From: Thermodesulfobacteriota bacterium
GTDB lineage: Bacteria > Desulfobacterota > Desulfobacteria > Desulfobacterales > JAUWMJ01
NCBI GenBank assembly: GCA_034189135.1
Contig: JAXHVO010000014.1
Coordinates: 35,357 to 99,356, forward strand
Length of the DNA: 64,000 bases
Direction: 5' to 3'
Below, piece by piece: positions 34,964-44,132 of this stretch. The first letter of the stretch is position 1. Each line of letters starts with the position of its first letter. Made by a program: the position numbers and the translations under genes. The notes beneath the pieces are model-generated. The model saw nothing but the letters and a program-made list of their open reading frames with translations, ran no database searches and had not been told where the DNA came from.

Positions 34964-37546
34964 ATGCAGTTCGATAAATTCACCATAAAATCACAGGAAC
35001 TCATTCAAAATGGGCAGGCCCTGGCCGCAACACATAAGAACCCGCAGATTGAACCGGAGCACCTTTTAGGCGCCATGCTTAACGAACCGGAAGGGATCGC
35101 CGGAGCCATGCTGAAAAAGCTGGGGGTATCCCCCGAGGCTGTTGTCCAGGAGACAATGACAGCCATTGACCACCTGCCAACGGTCAGCCAGACGGGAGAT
35201 GTTTACCTATCCCAGCGAACCAAAGCAGTTCTGGATGCCGCATTCACCGAAGCCGCCAAAATGAAAGACCAGTATGTCAGTATAGAGCATATTCTTTTGG
35301 CTATTTTAGATGAAAAACACGGAGAAGCCGTAAAAATCCTGGGTCGGTTGGGTATCACTCGTGAATCGATTCTCAAAGTCCTCATTGATATTCGCGGATC
35401 TCAGCGTATCACTGACCCGAATCCCGAAGAAAAATACCAGGCGTTGGACAAGTTCAGCCGAAACCTTACCGACCTTGCCCGACTGGGTAAGCTTGATCCG
35501 GTGATCGGACGCGACGAAGAAGTCAGGCGCGTGGTTCAGGTTCTTTCACGAAGAACCAAAAACAACCCTGTTCTTATCGGAGAACCGGGTGTGGGAAAAA
35601 CCGCTATTATTGAGGGCCTTGCCCAGCGAATTGTTGAAGGAGATGTGGCGGAAACTTTAAAAAACAAACGCCTCGTTGCGCTTGATATGGGATCACTGAT
35701 CGCAGGGGCAAAATACAGAGGTGAATTTGAAGATCGCTTAAAGGCGGTTTTAAAGGAAGTGGAAAAAGCAGAAGGAGAGGTCATCCTTTTTATCGATGAA
35801 TTACACACTCTGGTGGGTGCCGGCGCCAGTGAAGGCTCCATGGATGCGTCCAACATGCTCAAACCTGCTCTTGCCAGGGGGACATTGCGGTGTGTGGGTG
35901 CCACTACTTTGAACGAATATCGCAAATATATTGAAAAAGACGCCGCCCTTGAAAGGCGATTCCAACCGGTCATGGTACTTGAACCCACGGTAGAAGATAC
36001 AATCTCTATCCTGCGGGGATTGAAGGAAAAGTATGAGGTCCACCACGGTGTCAGGATTAAAGATTCAGCCATTGTAGCTGCGGCTACCCTTTCAAACCGC
36101 TATATTTCAGACCGGTTTCTTCCCGATAAGGCCATCGATCTGGTGGATGAATGCGCATCAAAGATCAGGATTGAAATCGACAGCATGCCCGATGAAATAG
36201 ACGAAATTCAAAGAAAGATCACCCAGCTGGAAATCGAACGCGAAGCTCTGAGAAAAGAGTCTGATCCTGCTTCTAAAGAGCGGTTGTCCAAAATTGAAGC
36301 AGAACTTGCAGTGATGAAAGAAGAGATTCTGGGAATGAAGGCCCACTGGCAAAACGAAAAAGATCTGATTCAAACCATACGCAATATAAAGGAAGAACAG
36401 GAAAAACTGGGTACTGAAGAGCAACAGGCTCAAAGAGAGGGCGATCTGGCGAAAGTTGCCGAGATCCGGTACGGGAAAGCGGCAGAACTTGAAAACCGCC
36501 TTAACGATGCCAAAACAGAACTCTCCCGGCTTCAGGAAAACAGCAAAATGCTGAAAGAAGAGGTGGATGATGAAGACATTGCCGAAGTCATATCCAGGTG
36601 GACCGGAATTCCCGTCAGTAAAATGCTGGAAGGGGAAAAGGAAAAACTGGTTTCTATGGAAGCTCACCTGGGCCTCCGAGTAATCGGTCAGCGAGAAGCG
36701 ATATCCGCCGTGTCCAATGCGGTTCGTCGGGCTCGCTCCGGTCTGCAGGATCCGAATCGACCCATCGGATCATTTATCTTCATGGGACCGACCGGTGTGG
36801 GAAAAACAGAGCTGGCAAAGGCCCTGGCGGAATTTATTTTTGACAGCGAACAGGCCATAGTCCGAATCGATATGTCGGAATACATGGAAAAACATGCCGT
36901 ATCCAGACTAATTGGTGCGCCTCCTGGTTACGTTGGTTATGAAGAAGGCGGCTACCTGACGGAAGCGGTAAGAAGGCGTCCCTATTCCGTTGTACTCTTT
37001 GATGAAATCGAAAAAGCACACCCGGAAGTATTCAATGTACTGCTCCAGATTTTAGACGACGGCCGTATGACAGACGGTCACGGCCGGACCGTCGATTTTA
37101 AAAACACCATTATTATCATGACATCCAACGTGGGCAGCCGATGGATACAGGAATTGGGCGCATCCCGCCGTGAGGAAATGGAAAATAAGATCACTGAAGC
37201 GCTAAGGGGCAGTTTTAAACCTGAATTTTTGAACCGGATTGATGAAACCATTATTTTCCATAACCTGACCCATGAGCAAATTGGCGAAATCGTGAAAATT
37301 CAAATCGAACATTTAGACACCAGACTTGCGGAAAGAAATATCGAGCTTGTCCTTGCCGATGGCGCTTTGTCGCTAATAGCGGAAAATGGATATGATCCGA
37401 TTTACGGCGCTCGCCCCTTAAAACGGGTCATTCAAAAGTATATTGAAAATCCCCTTTCTATGGAAATTCTAAAGGGCAATATATTGGATGGAGATAGAAT
37501 CAGTGCGGAAGTTGAAGGAGGTGACATTGTCTTTAAAAAAATATAA
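34964..37546 (+). CDS. clpB: ATP-dependent disaggregase ClpB
   Basis: An 860-residue Hsp100 chaperone that dissolves protein aggregates with DnaK. The order is an N-terminal repeat domain (1-145), the first AAA domain with Walker [10 protein letters not shown] near 205 and Walker [12 protein letters not shown] near 273, the coiled-coil M domain that defines ClpB (about 405-520), the second AAA domain with GPTGVGKTE near 603 and [12 protein letters not shown] near 675, and a C-terminal small domain. The ATG at 34964 is chosen because AGGAGG lies 6 bases upstream. Confidence 0.97.
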   Translation: MQFDKFTIKSQELIQNGQALAATHKNPQIEPEHLLGAMLNEPEGIAGAMLKKLGVSPEAVVQETMTAIDHLPTVSQTGDVYLSQRTKAVLDAAFTEAAKMKDQYVSIEHILLAILDEKHGEAVKILGRLGITRESILKVLIDIRGSQRITDPNPEEKYQALDKFSRNLTDLARLGKLDPVIGRDEEVRRVVQVLSRRTKNNPVLIGEPGVGKTAIIEGLAQRIVEGDVAETLKNKRLVALDMGSLIAGAKYRGEFEDRLKAVLKEVEKAEGEVILFIDELHTLVGAGASEGSMDASNMLKPALARGTLRCVGATTLNEYRKYIEKDAALERRFQPVMVLEPTVEDTISILRGLKEKYEVHHGVRIKDSAIVAAATLSNRYISDRFLPDKAIDLVDECASKIRIEIDSMPDEIDEIQRKITQLEIEREALRKESDPASKERLSKIEAELAVMKEEILGMKAHWQNEKDLIQTIRNIKEEQEKLGTEEQQAQREGDLAKVAEIRYGKAAELENRLNDAKTELSRLQENSKMLKEEVDDEDIAEVISRWTGIPVSKMLEGEKEKLVSMEAHLGLRVIGQREAISAVSNAVRRARSGLQDPNRPIGSFIFMGPTGVGKTELAKALAEFIFDSEQAIVRIDMSEYMEKHAVSRLIGAPPGYVGYEEGGYLTEAVRRRPYSVVLFDEIEKAHPEVFNVLLQILDDGRMTDGHGRTVDFKNTIIIMTSNVGSRWIQELGASRREEMENKITEALRGSFKPEFLNRIDETIIFHNLTHEQIGEIVKIQIEHLDTRLAERNIELVLADGALSLIAENGYDPIYGARPLKRVIQKYIENPLSMEILKGNILDGDRISAEVEGGDIVFKKI

Positions 37547-37599
37547 GACTATGGCAAAACACCACTTCTAGAGATTTGTGCTTGCCTGCCCAATTTTTC

Positions 37600-37676
37600 A
37601 CCACTGAGCTCACAGAGAACACAGAGATATCGGTTTATTAACTATTTATCTCTGTGAGCTCCGTGGCCTCTGTGGT
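37600..37676. repeat. CACAGAG-type palindromic repeat between convergent genes
   Basis: The arms 37600-37629 and 37647-37676 are inverted copies that match at 24 of 30 bases (CTCACAGAGA / TCTCTGTGAG at the inner end), with a 17-base loop. It lies between clpB and an MFS gene that converge, where it could also work as a bidirectional terminator. Confidence 0.7.
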
Positions 37677-37698
37677 AAATTTAATTTTATAGAAGGCA

Positions 37699-38883
37699 TC
37701 AAACTTCAATCACTTTTTTTCTGCCGACATTGGGAAAGAAAAAAATCAAAATCAAAGTCAGCATCGGGATGAAGGCCACGTATAGCAAAACCGTGTGGAT
37801 GGAAAACAGGTCGGACAATTTTCCAACCACCGGTGAAATTGCACCTCCCAGACCGTAGGCAAAACCCATCATCAGGCTGGCCACCATAGATCGTCCTCTG
37901 GGAGCCAATTCCTGGGCCATGACCACACCGATGGGAAGAGTTGCCAGCACAAACAACCCTGCCGCAAAGGCCCCAACATATATCCAGTTTCCCGATAGCT
38001 TAAGGAAAAATAAAAGTGCCGGGGTCATCAATCCATGCGTCCAATAATATATCGGTTTGAAACCGGTTCTATCCGCAATATAACCAGCCGCAAGCCCGCT
38101 TAAAGTGCCGGCGACTACAAAAAGAGATATGACACCTCCAACCGCTACCAGAGAGTAACCCTTTTGGACAAGTAACACCGGCATAAAGGTCATAAACGAC
38201 TGCCCGACCACAGCTCGCAACACCATCACGCACCATATGAGGAGAACCGCTTTCCACACCTCGCCCAGGGTATCTTTAAGGGAGTTGATAAAACCGGAAG
38301 TTTTCAACCCTTCCCCTTCCGGTACCGGAATAACCCGGTAAAGAAAAATCAACACTCCCAGTCCAATCAACATGGTAGCGGGCATGGCAGAAAGTCCGTA
38401 TTGGGCCACAAACCAGGTGATAAAAAGTGGCCCGACGCCGAAAGCCAGAGTTCCACCGGTATTGAATATCGACATGGAAAAACCTGAATTCCTGCCGGCA
38501 TAAACCGGCACCATTCCGGTAATGGACGGATGAAACATGGAAGAGCCAACCGATCCAAATGCCAGTAAAAGGATAAGTACAAAAAAAGATGGCGAAAGGC
38601 CTGACAATGGAATAAACAACACGGTAAGCAAAAGTCCCCCGAGAGCAAACGACCTGGTGGGATATCGGTCTGCCACATAGCCGATTGACGGCTGCACAAT
38701 AAAGGCAAGAAACCGCATGGTTCCCATGATTATTCCCACCTGGGTCATAGAAAGGGAAAGTTTGTCAACAAAAGCGGGAAGAATGGGAGCGATAAAGGAG
38801 CTGTAAAAATCCCCCATGAAATGAACCAGGGTCAGTGCTAAAATAATTTTTACATTGGTATTTTGGGTTTTGGGAGTCGTCAT
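37699..38883 (-). CDS. MFS transporter, Fsr/fosmidomycin-resistance-like
   Basis: A 394-residue transporter with about twelve hydrophobic segments. The opening ALTLVHFMGDFYSSFIAPILP and the loop GYVADRYPTRSFALGG resemble Fsr-type exporters. The conserved FHPSITGMVP motif in the fourth helix region supports this. It stands alone on the minus strand. The substrate cannot be assigned. Confidence 0.8.
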   Translation of the reverse strand: MTTPKTQNTNVKIILALTLVHFMGDFYSSFIAPILPAFVDKLSLSMTQVGIIMGTMRFLAFIVQPSIGYVADRYPTRSFALGGLLLTVLFIPLSGLSPSFFVLILLLAFGSVGSSMFHPSITGMVPVYAGRNSGFSMSIFNTGGTLAFGVGPLFITWFVAQYGLSAMPATMLIGLGVLIFLYRVIPVPEGEGLKTSGFINSLKDTLGEVWKAVLLIWCVMVLRAVVGQSFMTFMPVLLVQKGYSLVAVGGVISLFVVAGTLSGLAAGYIADRTGFKPIYYWTHGLMTPALLFFLKLSGNWIYVGAFAAGLFVLATLPIGVVMAQELAPRGRSMVASLMMGFAYGLGGAISPVVGKLSDLFSIHTVLLYVAFIPMLTLILIFFFPNVGRKKVIEV

Positions 38884-38976
38884 ATCTTTTATAATCGGAG
38901 TTTAAAAAAGACGGCAGGATAGAATAGGGCCAACGTCCTGTCAAGGGAGAATGGAAAATTTTAACCTTGAAAACTC

Positions 38977-39194
38977 TATAGTAATTGCCATAAATATGTT
39001 CTGTTTTAAATGAGGAAACTGTTTGAGTATATTAGAGAGGGTTAAGAAAGAACTTGAGTACAATTTTGTCCAGTTGTTTAATTATTACAATATATTAAAT
39101 AGTTATAATATTATCGGTCAGTTCTTTCTTTACCATCTCTTATATACGAGTTTTTCATCGTTTAAAACGGAATATATTTATGGCAAACAGTATA
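38977..39194. mobile_element. 218-bp palindromic element with 36-bp terminal inverted repeats (MITE-like)
   Basis: The terminal arms 38977-39012 and 39159-39194 match at about 30 of 36 bases and share TTGCCATAAATAT and GTTTTAAA. Inner arms 39030-39054 and 39119-39143 (AAGAAAGAACT and its complement) extend the palindrome, leaving an AT-rich centre. Both ends start with TATA, compatible with insertion at a TA site. No transposase is encoded. The gap 38884-39228 contains no other feature. Confidence 0.65.
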
Positions 39195-39228
39195 AACCTT
39201 ACGGTTGACCTCATTTCTTTCTCATATT

Positions 39229-40017
39229 CTACACCAGCCCAAGGCCCAGAGCAAAAGACAGCAGCAGCAGCATGATTCCGACAAATATCTGTATAAAGCG
39301 CATGGTAATTTTACCCAGCAGCCGGGAACCGATAAATGCACCGAGAAATGCGGCAAGTGACCCGGCGATGACCAGGCCGATCCCTCCCTGGCTTTTTAAC
39401 ACAGCAAAATCTCTGGAAAAGAAGGTTGAGCCGTAAATGATGAGGCGAGATACATCCACCACGATGGCTGAAACGACCATGGTGCCGATAAAAGCATTTT
39501 TTTCAAGCCCGGTACGAATCAAAAAGGCGGTTCTAAGCGCACCCTGGTGACCCGACAGTCCTCCAAAAAATCCCGAAACAGCGCCGCCAAAGGGAATGAA
39601 TTTGGGGTCAAAAGCCAGTTTTTCAAAACCCGGAACCAGCTCGAAAATGGCGAAAATGAAAATCATGCCTGCAATAACCAGTTTGACGATGCTTATGGTG
39701 CAGACCCTGCCGGCGAGGGTATAGCTGGTAAACGGTTGTGCAGTACTCATATAGGTAAGCAGCAAGGCACCGGCTGCGGCGAAAATGGCAGCCGGCAGAG
39801 CAAATCTTAACACAATCCGATAGTCGGCTTTTTTACCAAACAGCCCTGCCTTAAATATATTGTTTGCCAGATGGACAATGGCAGTAGCGGCCACTGCCAC
39901 TTCAACCGGAAAAAAGATGGCAAATGCCGGCATTAAAAGCGTTCCCAGGCCAAAACCGGAAAAAAGAGTCAGGCCTGAAACAGCCAGTGCCACCGTGCAG
40001 ATAATCAAATAACTCAT
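39229..40017 (-). CDS. TSUP-family (TauE/SafE) membrane exporter
   Basis: A 262-residue membrane protein with about eight hydrophobic segments. The TSUP half-motifs are visible: FSGFGLGTLLMPAFAIFFPVEVAVAAT in the N-half and GGAVSGFFGGLSGHQGALRTAFLI in the C-half. The family exports sulfite, sulfoacetate or other small organosulfur anions. There is no sulfonate-degradation gene next to it, so the substrate is open. GGAGGT lies 14 bases upstream. Confidence 0.85.
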   Translation of the reverse strand: MSYLIICTVALAVSGLTLFSGFGLGTLLMPAFAIFFPVEVAVAATAIVHLANNIFKAGLFGKKADYRIVLRFALPAAIFAAAGALLLTYMSTAQPFTSYTLAGRVCTISIVKLVIAGMIFIFAIFELVPGFEKLAFDPKFIPFGGAVSGFFGGLSGHQGALRTAFLIRTGLEKNAFIGTMVVSAIVVDVSRLIIYGSTFFSRDFAVLKSQGGIGLVIAGSLAAFLGAFIGSRLLGKITMRFIQIFVGIMLLLLSFALGLGLV

Positions 40018-40209
40018 TTTATTTAACCATACCTCCGAGGGTTATAAGGTGCGTTTTTTTTCGCTGAGCAATGAGCATCAAGAACAAGCACGCAATAACA
40101 GGCGATTGTAAACCTTAACACCGCGGCTATTGATATTTAGAGTCGACGAATGACTGAATTCACCCGCATTTTGGAACGTATCGAAAAAATGATAGGTACA
40201 AAAAATTCG

Positions 40210-41061
40210 TTATGTAATTCTATAGGTTTTATTATTGAATACATTTTTCTCAGTTGTATTTTTATAAACATTTTTATTAATAAATACATCCTGCCGTAAT
40301 ACGCCATACTTGTTGAAACATACACGTAAAGTCATTAGGATAGTAAGTACTACGCTTGTTATTGTGCTAGCGACAATCGCAATCATGATCATAATTTGAT
40401 ATTTAATCCCCACTTCAGGGCTTGCACCTCCAAGAATAACTCCAGTCATCATACCGGGAAGAGCGACTATCCCCATTGTTGCCATGGAAGCGAGTGTCGG
40501 TTTTAACGCAAGTTGAACACTTTCCCGAAAATACGGAAGCAATGCCTCATAATGAGAAGCGCCAAGCGACAGCACATATAAATAATTTTTTGTATCCTTT
40601 CTCATGTTTTTATAAAAAGTGCTGATGCCGACAATATTGCCCCTGAGGGAATTGCCAAGAAGCATCCCGCCGAGAACTATCAGATATCTTGCGTCAAAAA
40701 TATTATTAAGCGGGATAACAAAAAAGTTCAGATAAAAAATAACTGCAAAAGTCGAAACGGAAAATGATATAAAACTGGGTATGAAAATCTTACCGATTTT
40801 TATGAAAGAACTTCTGATAGCAGAAAAAACAGCAACCATAATCATGATTGCTAACCATAATAAATTCAAAAACACATTATTCCATAAAAAAAGATATTTA
40901 AGAAAGACTCCAATCAGAATCAGCTGAATGGACATCCTGGCAACAGAATAAAAAAGTGGTTTAATTAATCTAAAACCACAAATTAAGCTTAAAATTACAG
41001 GCAAAGCCAGCAACAGAAAAGTGAGTCCTAATGAGAATATAGTGATATCTACTGTTCCCAT
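40210..41061 (-). CDS. FetB-like (UPF0014) ABC transporter permease
   Basis: A 283-residue permease of the FetB/UPF0014 family with about seven hydrophobic segments. The conserved block SLGASHYEALLPYFRESVQLALKPT is followed by GIVALPGMMTGVILGGASP, the family hallmark. FetAB of E. coli is an iron exporter that helps against oxidative stress. The last 25 residues are Asn/Lys-rich and probably disordered. Base composition is AT-rich compared with its neighbours. It overlaps the ATPase gene by 13 bases. Confidence 0.87.
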   Translation of the reverse strand: MGTVDITIFSLGLTFLLLALPVILSLICGFRLIKPLFYSVARMSIQLILIGVFLKYLFLWNNVFLNLLWLAIMIMVAVFSAIRSSFIKIGKIFIPSFISFSVSTFAVIFYLNFFVIPLNNIFDARYLIVLGGMLLGNSLRGNIVGISTFYKNMRKDTKNYLYVLSLGASHYEALLPYFRESVQLALKPTLASMATMGIVALPGMMTGVILGGASPEVGIKYQIMIMIAIVASTITSVVLTILMTLRVCFNKYGVLRQDVFINKNVYKNTTEKNVFNNKTYRIT

Positions 41062-41687
41062 TTTTGCCTCTCCAAGTCAAAAACCTTAACAGAAGGGTTC
41101 TCAATCCATACAGGATCGTGGGAATTCACTACAAAAGTCCAATCTTTTCTTCCTACAAAATAATCTGCTACTTTTTTCTTGAGATGCTTATCAAGAGCCG
41201 ATGTAACCTCATCCAGAAAAAAAATATTTCTTTTAAGCAGAACAGAAATAACTATAGCTAAACGCTGCCTTTCACCACCGGATAAATCTTCGACATTTTT
41301 ATTAATAACATCACTGGTAAACTCAAAATAGTTTAAAAGATCATCAACTTTCTCTTGAGTGTAATCCAAGTGCATATTCGTTTTTAATCTTGAAATAAAA
41401 TTAAGCAAGTCAAGAATTTTTCCGGCACCTATACTTACGTCTTGATCAATATAAGCAATTTTTTTGCGAATATCCCATGCGTTCTTTTCATCAACACACA
41501 TTCCATCGAAAATAACCTCCCCTTCGCTGGGTTCGATAAATCCTAAAGCTAAAGAGAAAAGAGAACTCTTTCCTGAACCTGATTTCCCTAAAATAACGGC
41601 TTTTTCACCCTGCTTTATCTCAAAAGAAAGGTTTTGAATTATCTTTACGCCATTATAACATAAATGAATATTGTTAAATTTAATCAT
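41049..41687 (-). CDS. FetA-like ABC transporter ATP-binding protein
   Basis: A 212-residue ATPase with Walker A LGKSGSGKSS near residue 34, signature LSGGERQRLAIVISVL near 138 and Walker B IFFLDEVTSALD near 158. The Glu-Val after the Walker Asp matches FetA/YbbL. It pairs with the FetB-like permease. AAGGAA precedes the ATG. The frame is AT-rich. Metal export is the expected role. Confidence 0.87.
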   Translation of the reverse strand: MIKFNNIHLCYNGVKIIQNLSFEIKQGEKAVILGKSGSGKSSLFSLALGFIEPSEGEVIFDGMCVDEKNAWDIRKKIAYIDQDVSIGAGKILDLLNFISRLKTNMHLDYTQEKVDDLLNYFEFTSDVINKNVEDLSGGERQRLAIVISVLLKRNIFFLDEVTSALDKHLKKKVADYFVGRKDWTFVVNSHDPVWIENPSVKVFDLERQKWEQ

Positions 41688-41832
41688 AGTATTCCTTAGT
41701 TACACATCGGCCGGCTGTTACAGAATGTTTTTTCAAATTCTGTAATAGTCAATCGACATCCATTATTATCTTCAACAAATTTTATATAAAGGATCGACCA
41801 GTTTCTCTATATTACATAAAAATCGCAAGTTA

Positions 41833-42135
41833 TCACCTTTCCAGGCATACCTCCCTGTACAATTCTTTTATCTTGACCTTCAGGTCGTTAAGCTGCTTAA
41901 GTCCTGAAGGGGTAATGTTATAATATTTGCGTTGCTTGTGATTTACGGTTTTGGTAAAACAAGTCAAAAGACCGTTTTGCTGCATTTTAGCCAGAGTCGG
42001 ATAAAGGGTTCCGGGGCTTAATTTATAACCATGCCGTCCAAGTTCTTCGATCAAGCCAAGCCCATATACTTCTTCGTTTGCCGCGTGGTATAAAATGTGT
42101 AGTTTGATGAAAGCCAGGTCGATTTCTCTAATCAT
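41833..42135 (-). CDS. PadR-family transcriptional regulator
   Basis: A 100-residue winged-helix protein. The PadR pattern is clear: VYGLGLIEELGRHGYKLSPGTLYPTLAKMQQNGLL and RKYYNITPSGLKQL. It lies 145 bases upstream of the FetAB-like genes on the same strand and is a candidate regulator of them. A perfect inverted repeat lies 46 bases upstream of its start. The effector is unknown. Confidence 0.88.
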   Translation of the reverse strand: MIREIDLAFIKLHILYHAANEEVYGLGLIEELGRHGYKLSPGTLYPTLAKMQQNGLLTCFTKTVNHKQRKYYNITPSGLKQLNDLKVKIKELYREVCLER

Positions 42136-42165
42136 ATGTTAAAGTCTCAACATTATTATTGCATA

Positions 42166-42199
42166 TCGATATCGATTGATAATATCGTATAACGATATT
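42166..42199 (-). promoter_or_regulatory. Candidate operator upstream of the PadR gene
   Basis: AATATCGT (42181-42188) and ACGATATT (42192-42199) form a perfect inverted repeat with a 3-base spacer, and ATCGATATCGAT lies just beside it at 42164-42175. Two stacked palindromes in front of a regulator gene suggest an autoregulatory site. Confidence 0.5.
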
Positions 42200-42279
42200 G
42201 TCAACAAAAAATTCTCCCATTGTGCTTAAAGATTTTTTTTGATAAATTGTCGCTAAAATTACCGCCAAAGGAGAGCAAA

Positions 42280-42777
42280 ATGACTCATACGGAAACAGGA
42301 AATTACGGATGGAACAAGGATATGCAGATCCCTCTAGTCAAAAAACTTAAAGATGATTTAAAAAAAGCGATGCTGGGAAAAAACGACCCGGTCAGAGATG
42401 CCATTCGATTGGTGATGGGAGAGTATCCGAGCCTGACCGTTCCGATTACGTTAGACAGTGGGAAAAAAACAACCAGGGTTAAAAAGCCGGAAGAAATCAC
42501 CGATGATGACTTGCTTGGAATAATACGAAAGCTGGTAAAATCGGAAAAAACAGTTTTGGAAATAAAACAACAAGATTCCTCTGATTACCTGGAAATACTT
42601 GAATCATATTTGCCGAAGATGGCCACCAGAGAGGAAATAGCCGATTGGATTAAAGAAAATATAGACTTTTCCGGGTTCAAAAATTCCATGCAGGCAATGG
42701 GCACCATAATGAAGCATTTCGGCAAGCTTGCGGACGGAAATCAGGTAAAACAGATATTGCAGGATTTGGGTAAATAA
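42280..42777 (+). CDS. GatB/YqeY-family protein
   Basis: A 165-residue protein resembling YqeY, the free-standing form of the tRNA-binding tail of amidotransferase GatB. The N-half shows LVKKLKDDLKKAMLGKNDPVRDAIRLV, and the C-half LEILESYLPKMATREEI and MGTIMKHFGKLADGNQVKQIL. The ATG at 42280 is preceded by AAAGGAGAG. Its cellular role is not established. It is monocistronic. Confidence 0.82.
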   Translation: MTHTETGNYGWNKDMQIPLVKKLKDDLKKAMLGKNDPVRDAIRLVMGEYPSLTVPITLDSGKKTTRVKKPEEITDDDLLGIIRKLVKSEKTVLEIKQQDSSDYLEILESYLPKMATREEIADWIKENIDFSGFKNSMQAMGTIMKHFGKLADGNQVKQILQDLGK

Positions 42778-43080
42778 CAGTTCTGAAAAAGCTCAGTCAA
42801 TGGCTTTCGACCGATATAGTGAAAAAACCGTTTTCCATCATCTGGTTGGTGTTATGATACAGTTGTGTATCAAATTAAACGCGAGACGGTACATCTATAG
42901 CTTTTTTCTGTAATATCAATAAATTATATGCTTGCGGAATTACATCTTCTTTTTTCTTTCCTTAAAGTGTATTGCCATCTCACTTGGAGAAAGACCTGCC
43001 TTAAGTTTTGGCCCCAGCGACTTGTCCATAACCATCCGATATATAAATATATTTAAAATATTTATATCCATTGTCTCGTC

Positions 43081-43097
43081 TTGGCACAAAACTTGAA
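43081..43097 (+). promoter_or_regulatory. Sigma-54-like promoter upstream of ferritin; rest of gap 42778-43216
   Basis: TTGGCACAAAACTTGAA fits the -24/-12 consensus TGGCAC-N5-TTGC except for A at the last position. It lies 120 bases upstream of the ferritin start. Elsewhere in this 439-base gap an AT-rich palindrome ATAAATA...TATTTAT occurs near 43042-43065, and a weak 29-codon frame occurs at 43122-43211 (MEKSMLNNFNPIKAI opening) without a good ribosome site. Confidence 0.3.
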
Positions 43098-43216
43098 ATA
43101 GGAAATGTCAGCAGTTAAAAAATGGAAAAATCAATGCTCAACAATTTTAATCCCATAAAAGCCATAAAAGCTGTTCTTACCGCAGCGGCAAATGGTGACA
43201 TGAAAGGATAATCGTT

Positions 43217-43732
43217 ATGCTGTCAGAAAAAATAGAAAATGCGTTAAATTCACAGTTAAATGCCGAACTTTACTCTTCCTACCTGTATCTTTCTATGAAT
43301 GCATTTTTCAAATCGATCAACCTTGATGGGTTTGCCAACTGGATGCATGCCCAGGCACAGGAAGAACTGATGCATGCCATGAAGTTTTATGACTTTATTA
43401 ATCAGCGCGGAGGAAGGGTGGTTCTTTCTCAGATAGAAGCCCCTCCTATTGAGTGGAGTTCCCCTGTGGAAGTATTTGAAGAAACCCTAAAGCATGAGCA
43501 AAAGGTCACCGGGCTGATTAATGATCTGGTTGAAATTGCACTGGCTGAGCACGACCATGCCACCCATATATTCCTTCAGTGGTTTGTTACCGAACAGGTT
43601 GAAGAAGAAGAAAGCGTGGGTCATGTACTCCAGCAGCTCATGCTTTTAAACGATGCCAAAAATGGTATTTTTATGATTGATCGTGAACTCGCAACCCGGG
43701 GGGCTCCGGAAGGAGAAAGCAGCTCTGAATAA
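43217..43732 (+). CDS. Bacterial non-heme ferritin
   Basis: A 171-residue four-helix iron-storage protein. Ferroxidase ligands are visible in [27 protein letters not shown] and [13 protein letters not shown]. Length and order match FtnA-type ferritins of anaerobes. AAAGGATAA precedes the ATG. It is followed by a strong terminator, so it is monocistronic. It stores iron taken up through the Feo system encoded 8 kb away. Confidence 0.95.
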   Translation: MLSEKIENALNSQLNAELYSSYLYLSMNAFFKSINLDGFANWMHAQAQEELMHAMKFYDFINQRGGRVVLSQIEAPPIEWSSPVEVFEETLKHEQKVTGLINDLVEIALAEHDHATHIFLQWFVTEQVEEEESVGHVLQQLMLLNDAKNGIFMIDRELATRGAPEGESSSE

Positions 43733-43760
43733 CTCTGCTTAAAAACTCGGTTTCCTTAGA

Positions 43761-43797
43761 AAAAATACCCCGTTGTTGCATACCACGGGGTATTTTT
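43761..43797 (+). terminator. Rho-independent terminator of the ferritin gene
   Basis: AAAAATACCCCGT (43761-43773) pairs perfectly with ACGGGGTATTTTT (43785-43797) around an 11-base loop, and the T run continues to 43801. Confidence 0.88.
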
Positions 43798-43837
43798 TTT
43801 TGAGTGTCGAATGGCTCTGTGAAATAGGAGGTAACCA

Positions 43838-44044
43838 ATGATGGAAAAACAAACATTTATAATTCCAAATATCAGCTGCGGTCACTGCGTGATGTCGATT
43901 AAAAGCGAATTAAGCGAAATAAATGGTGTAAAAAGCGTGGAAGGTAACCCTGACGCCAAGAGTATTACCGTCGAATGGGGATCTCCCGCTTCAGTAAATA
44001 CGATTAGGGAAAGGCTAAAGGAAATTAATTATCCTGCGCAGTAA
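43838..44044 (+). CDS. CopZ-like copper chaperone (HMA domain)
   Basis: A 68-residue heavy-metal-associated domain with the copper-binding CGHC motif (Cys14 and Cys17 region) near the N-terminus and the beta-alpha-beta pattern VKSVEGNPDAKSITVEW. It should deliver Cu(I) to the P-type ATPase encoded 88 bases downstream. AGGAGGT precedes a double ATG. The gap to copA contains CGCTGTT/AACAGCG as a small possible hairpin. Confidence 0.88.
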   Translation: MMEKQTFIIPNISCGHCVMSIKSELSEINGVKSVEGNPDAKSITVEWGSPASVNTIRERLKEINYPAQ

Positions 44045-44132
44045 GACGTTGAAAAACGCTGTTTTACCAAAGTCTCAGAGCAGTTCGTATTGTAAGCTGC
44101 CGGATGGCCGAACAGCGTAAGAAGGTGCAATA

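Noticed and set aside
39023..39208. Plus-strand 61-codon frame inside the 218-bp palindrome
   Set aside because: It lies wholly in an AT-rich inverted repeat, has no ribosome site, and its composition is not coding-like.
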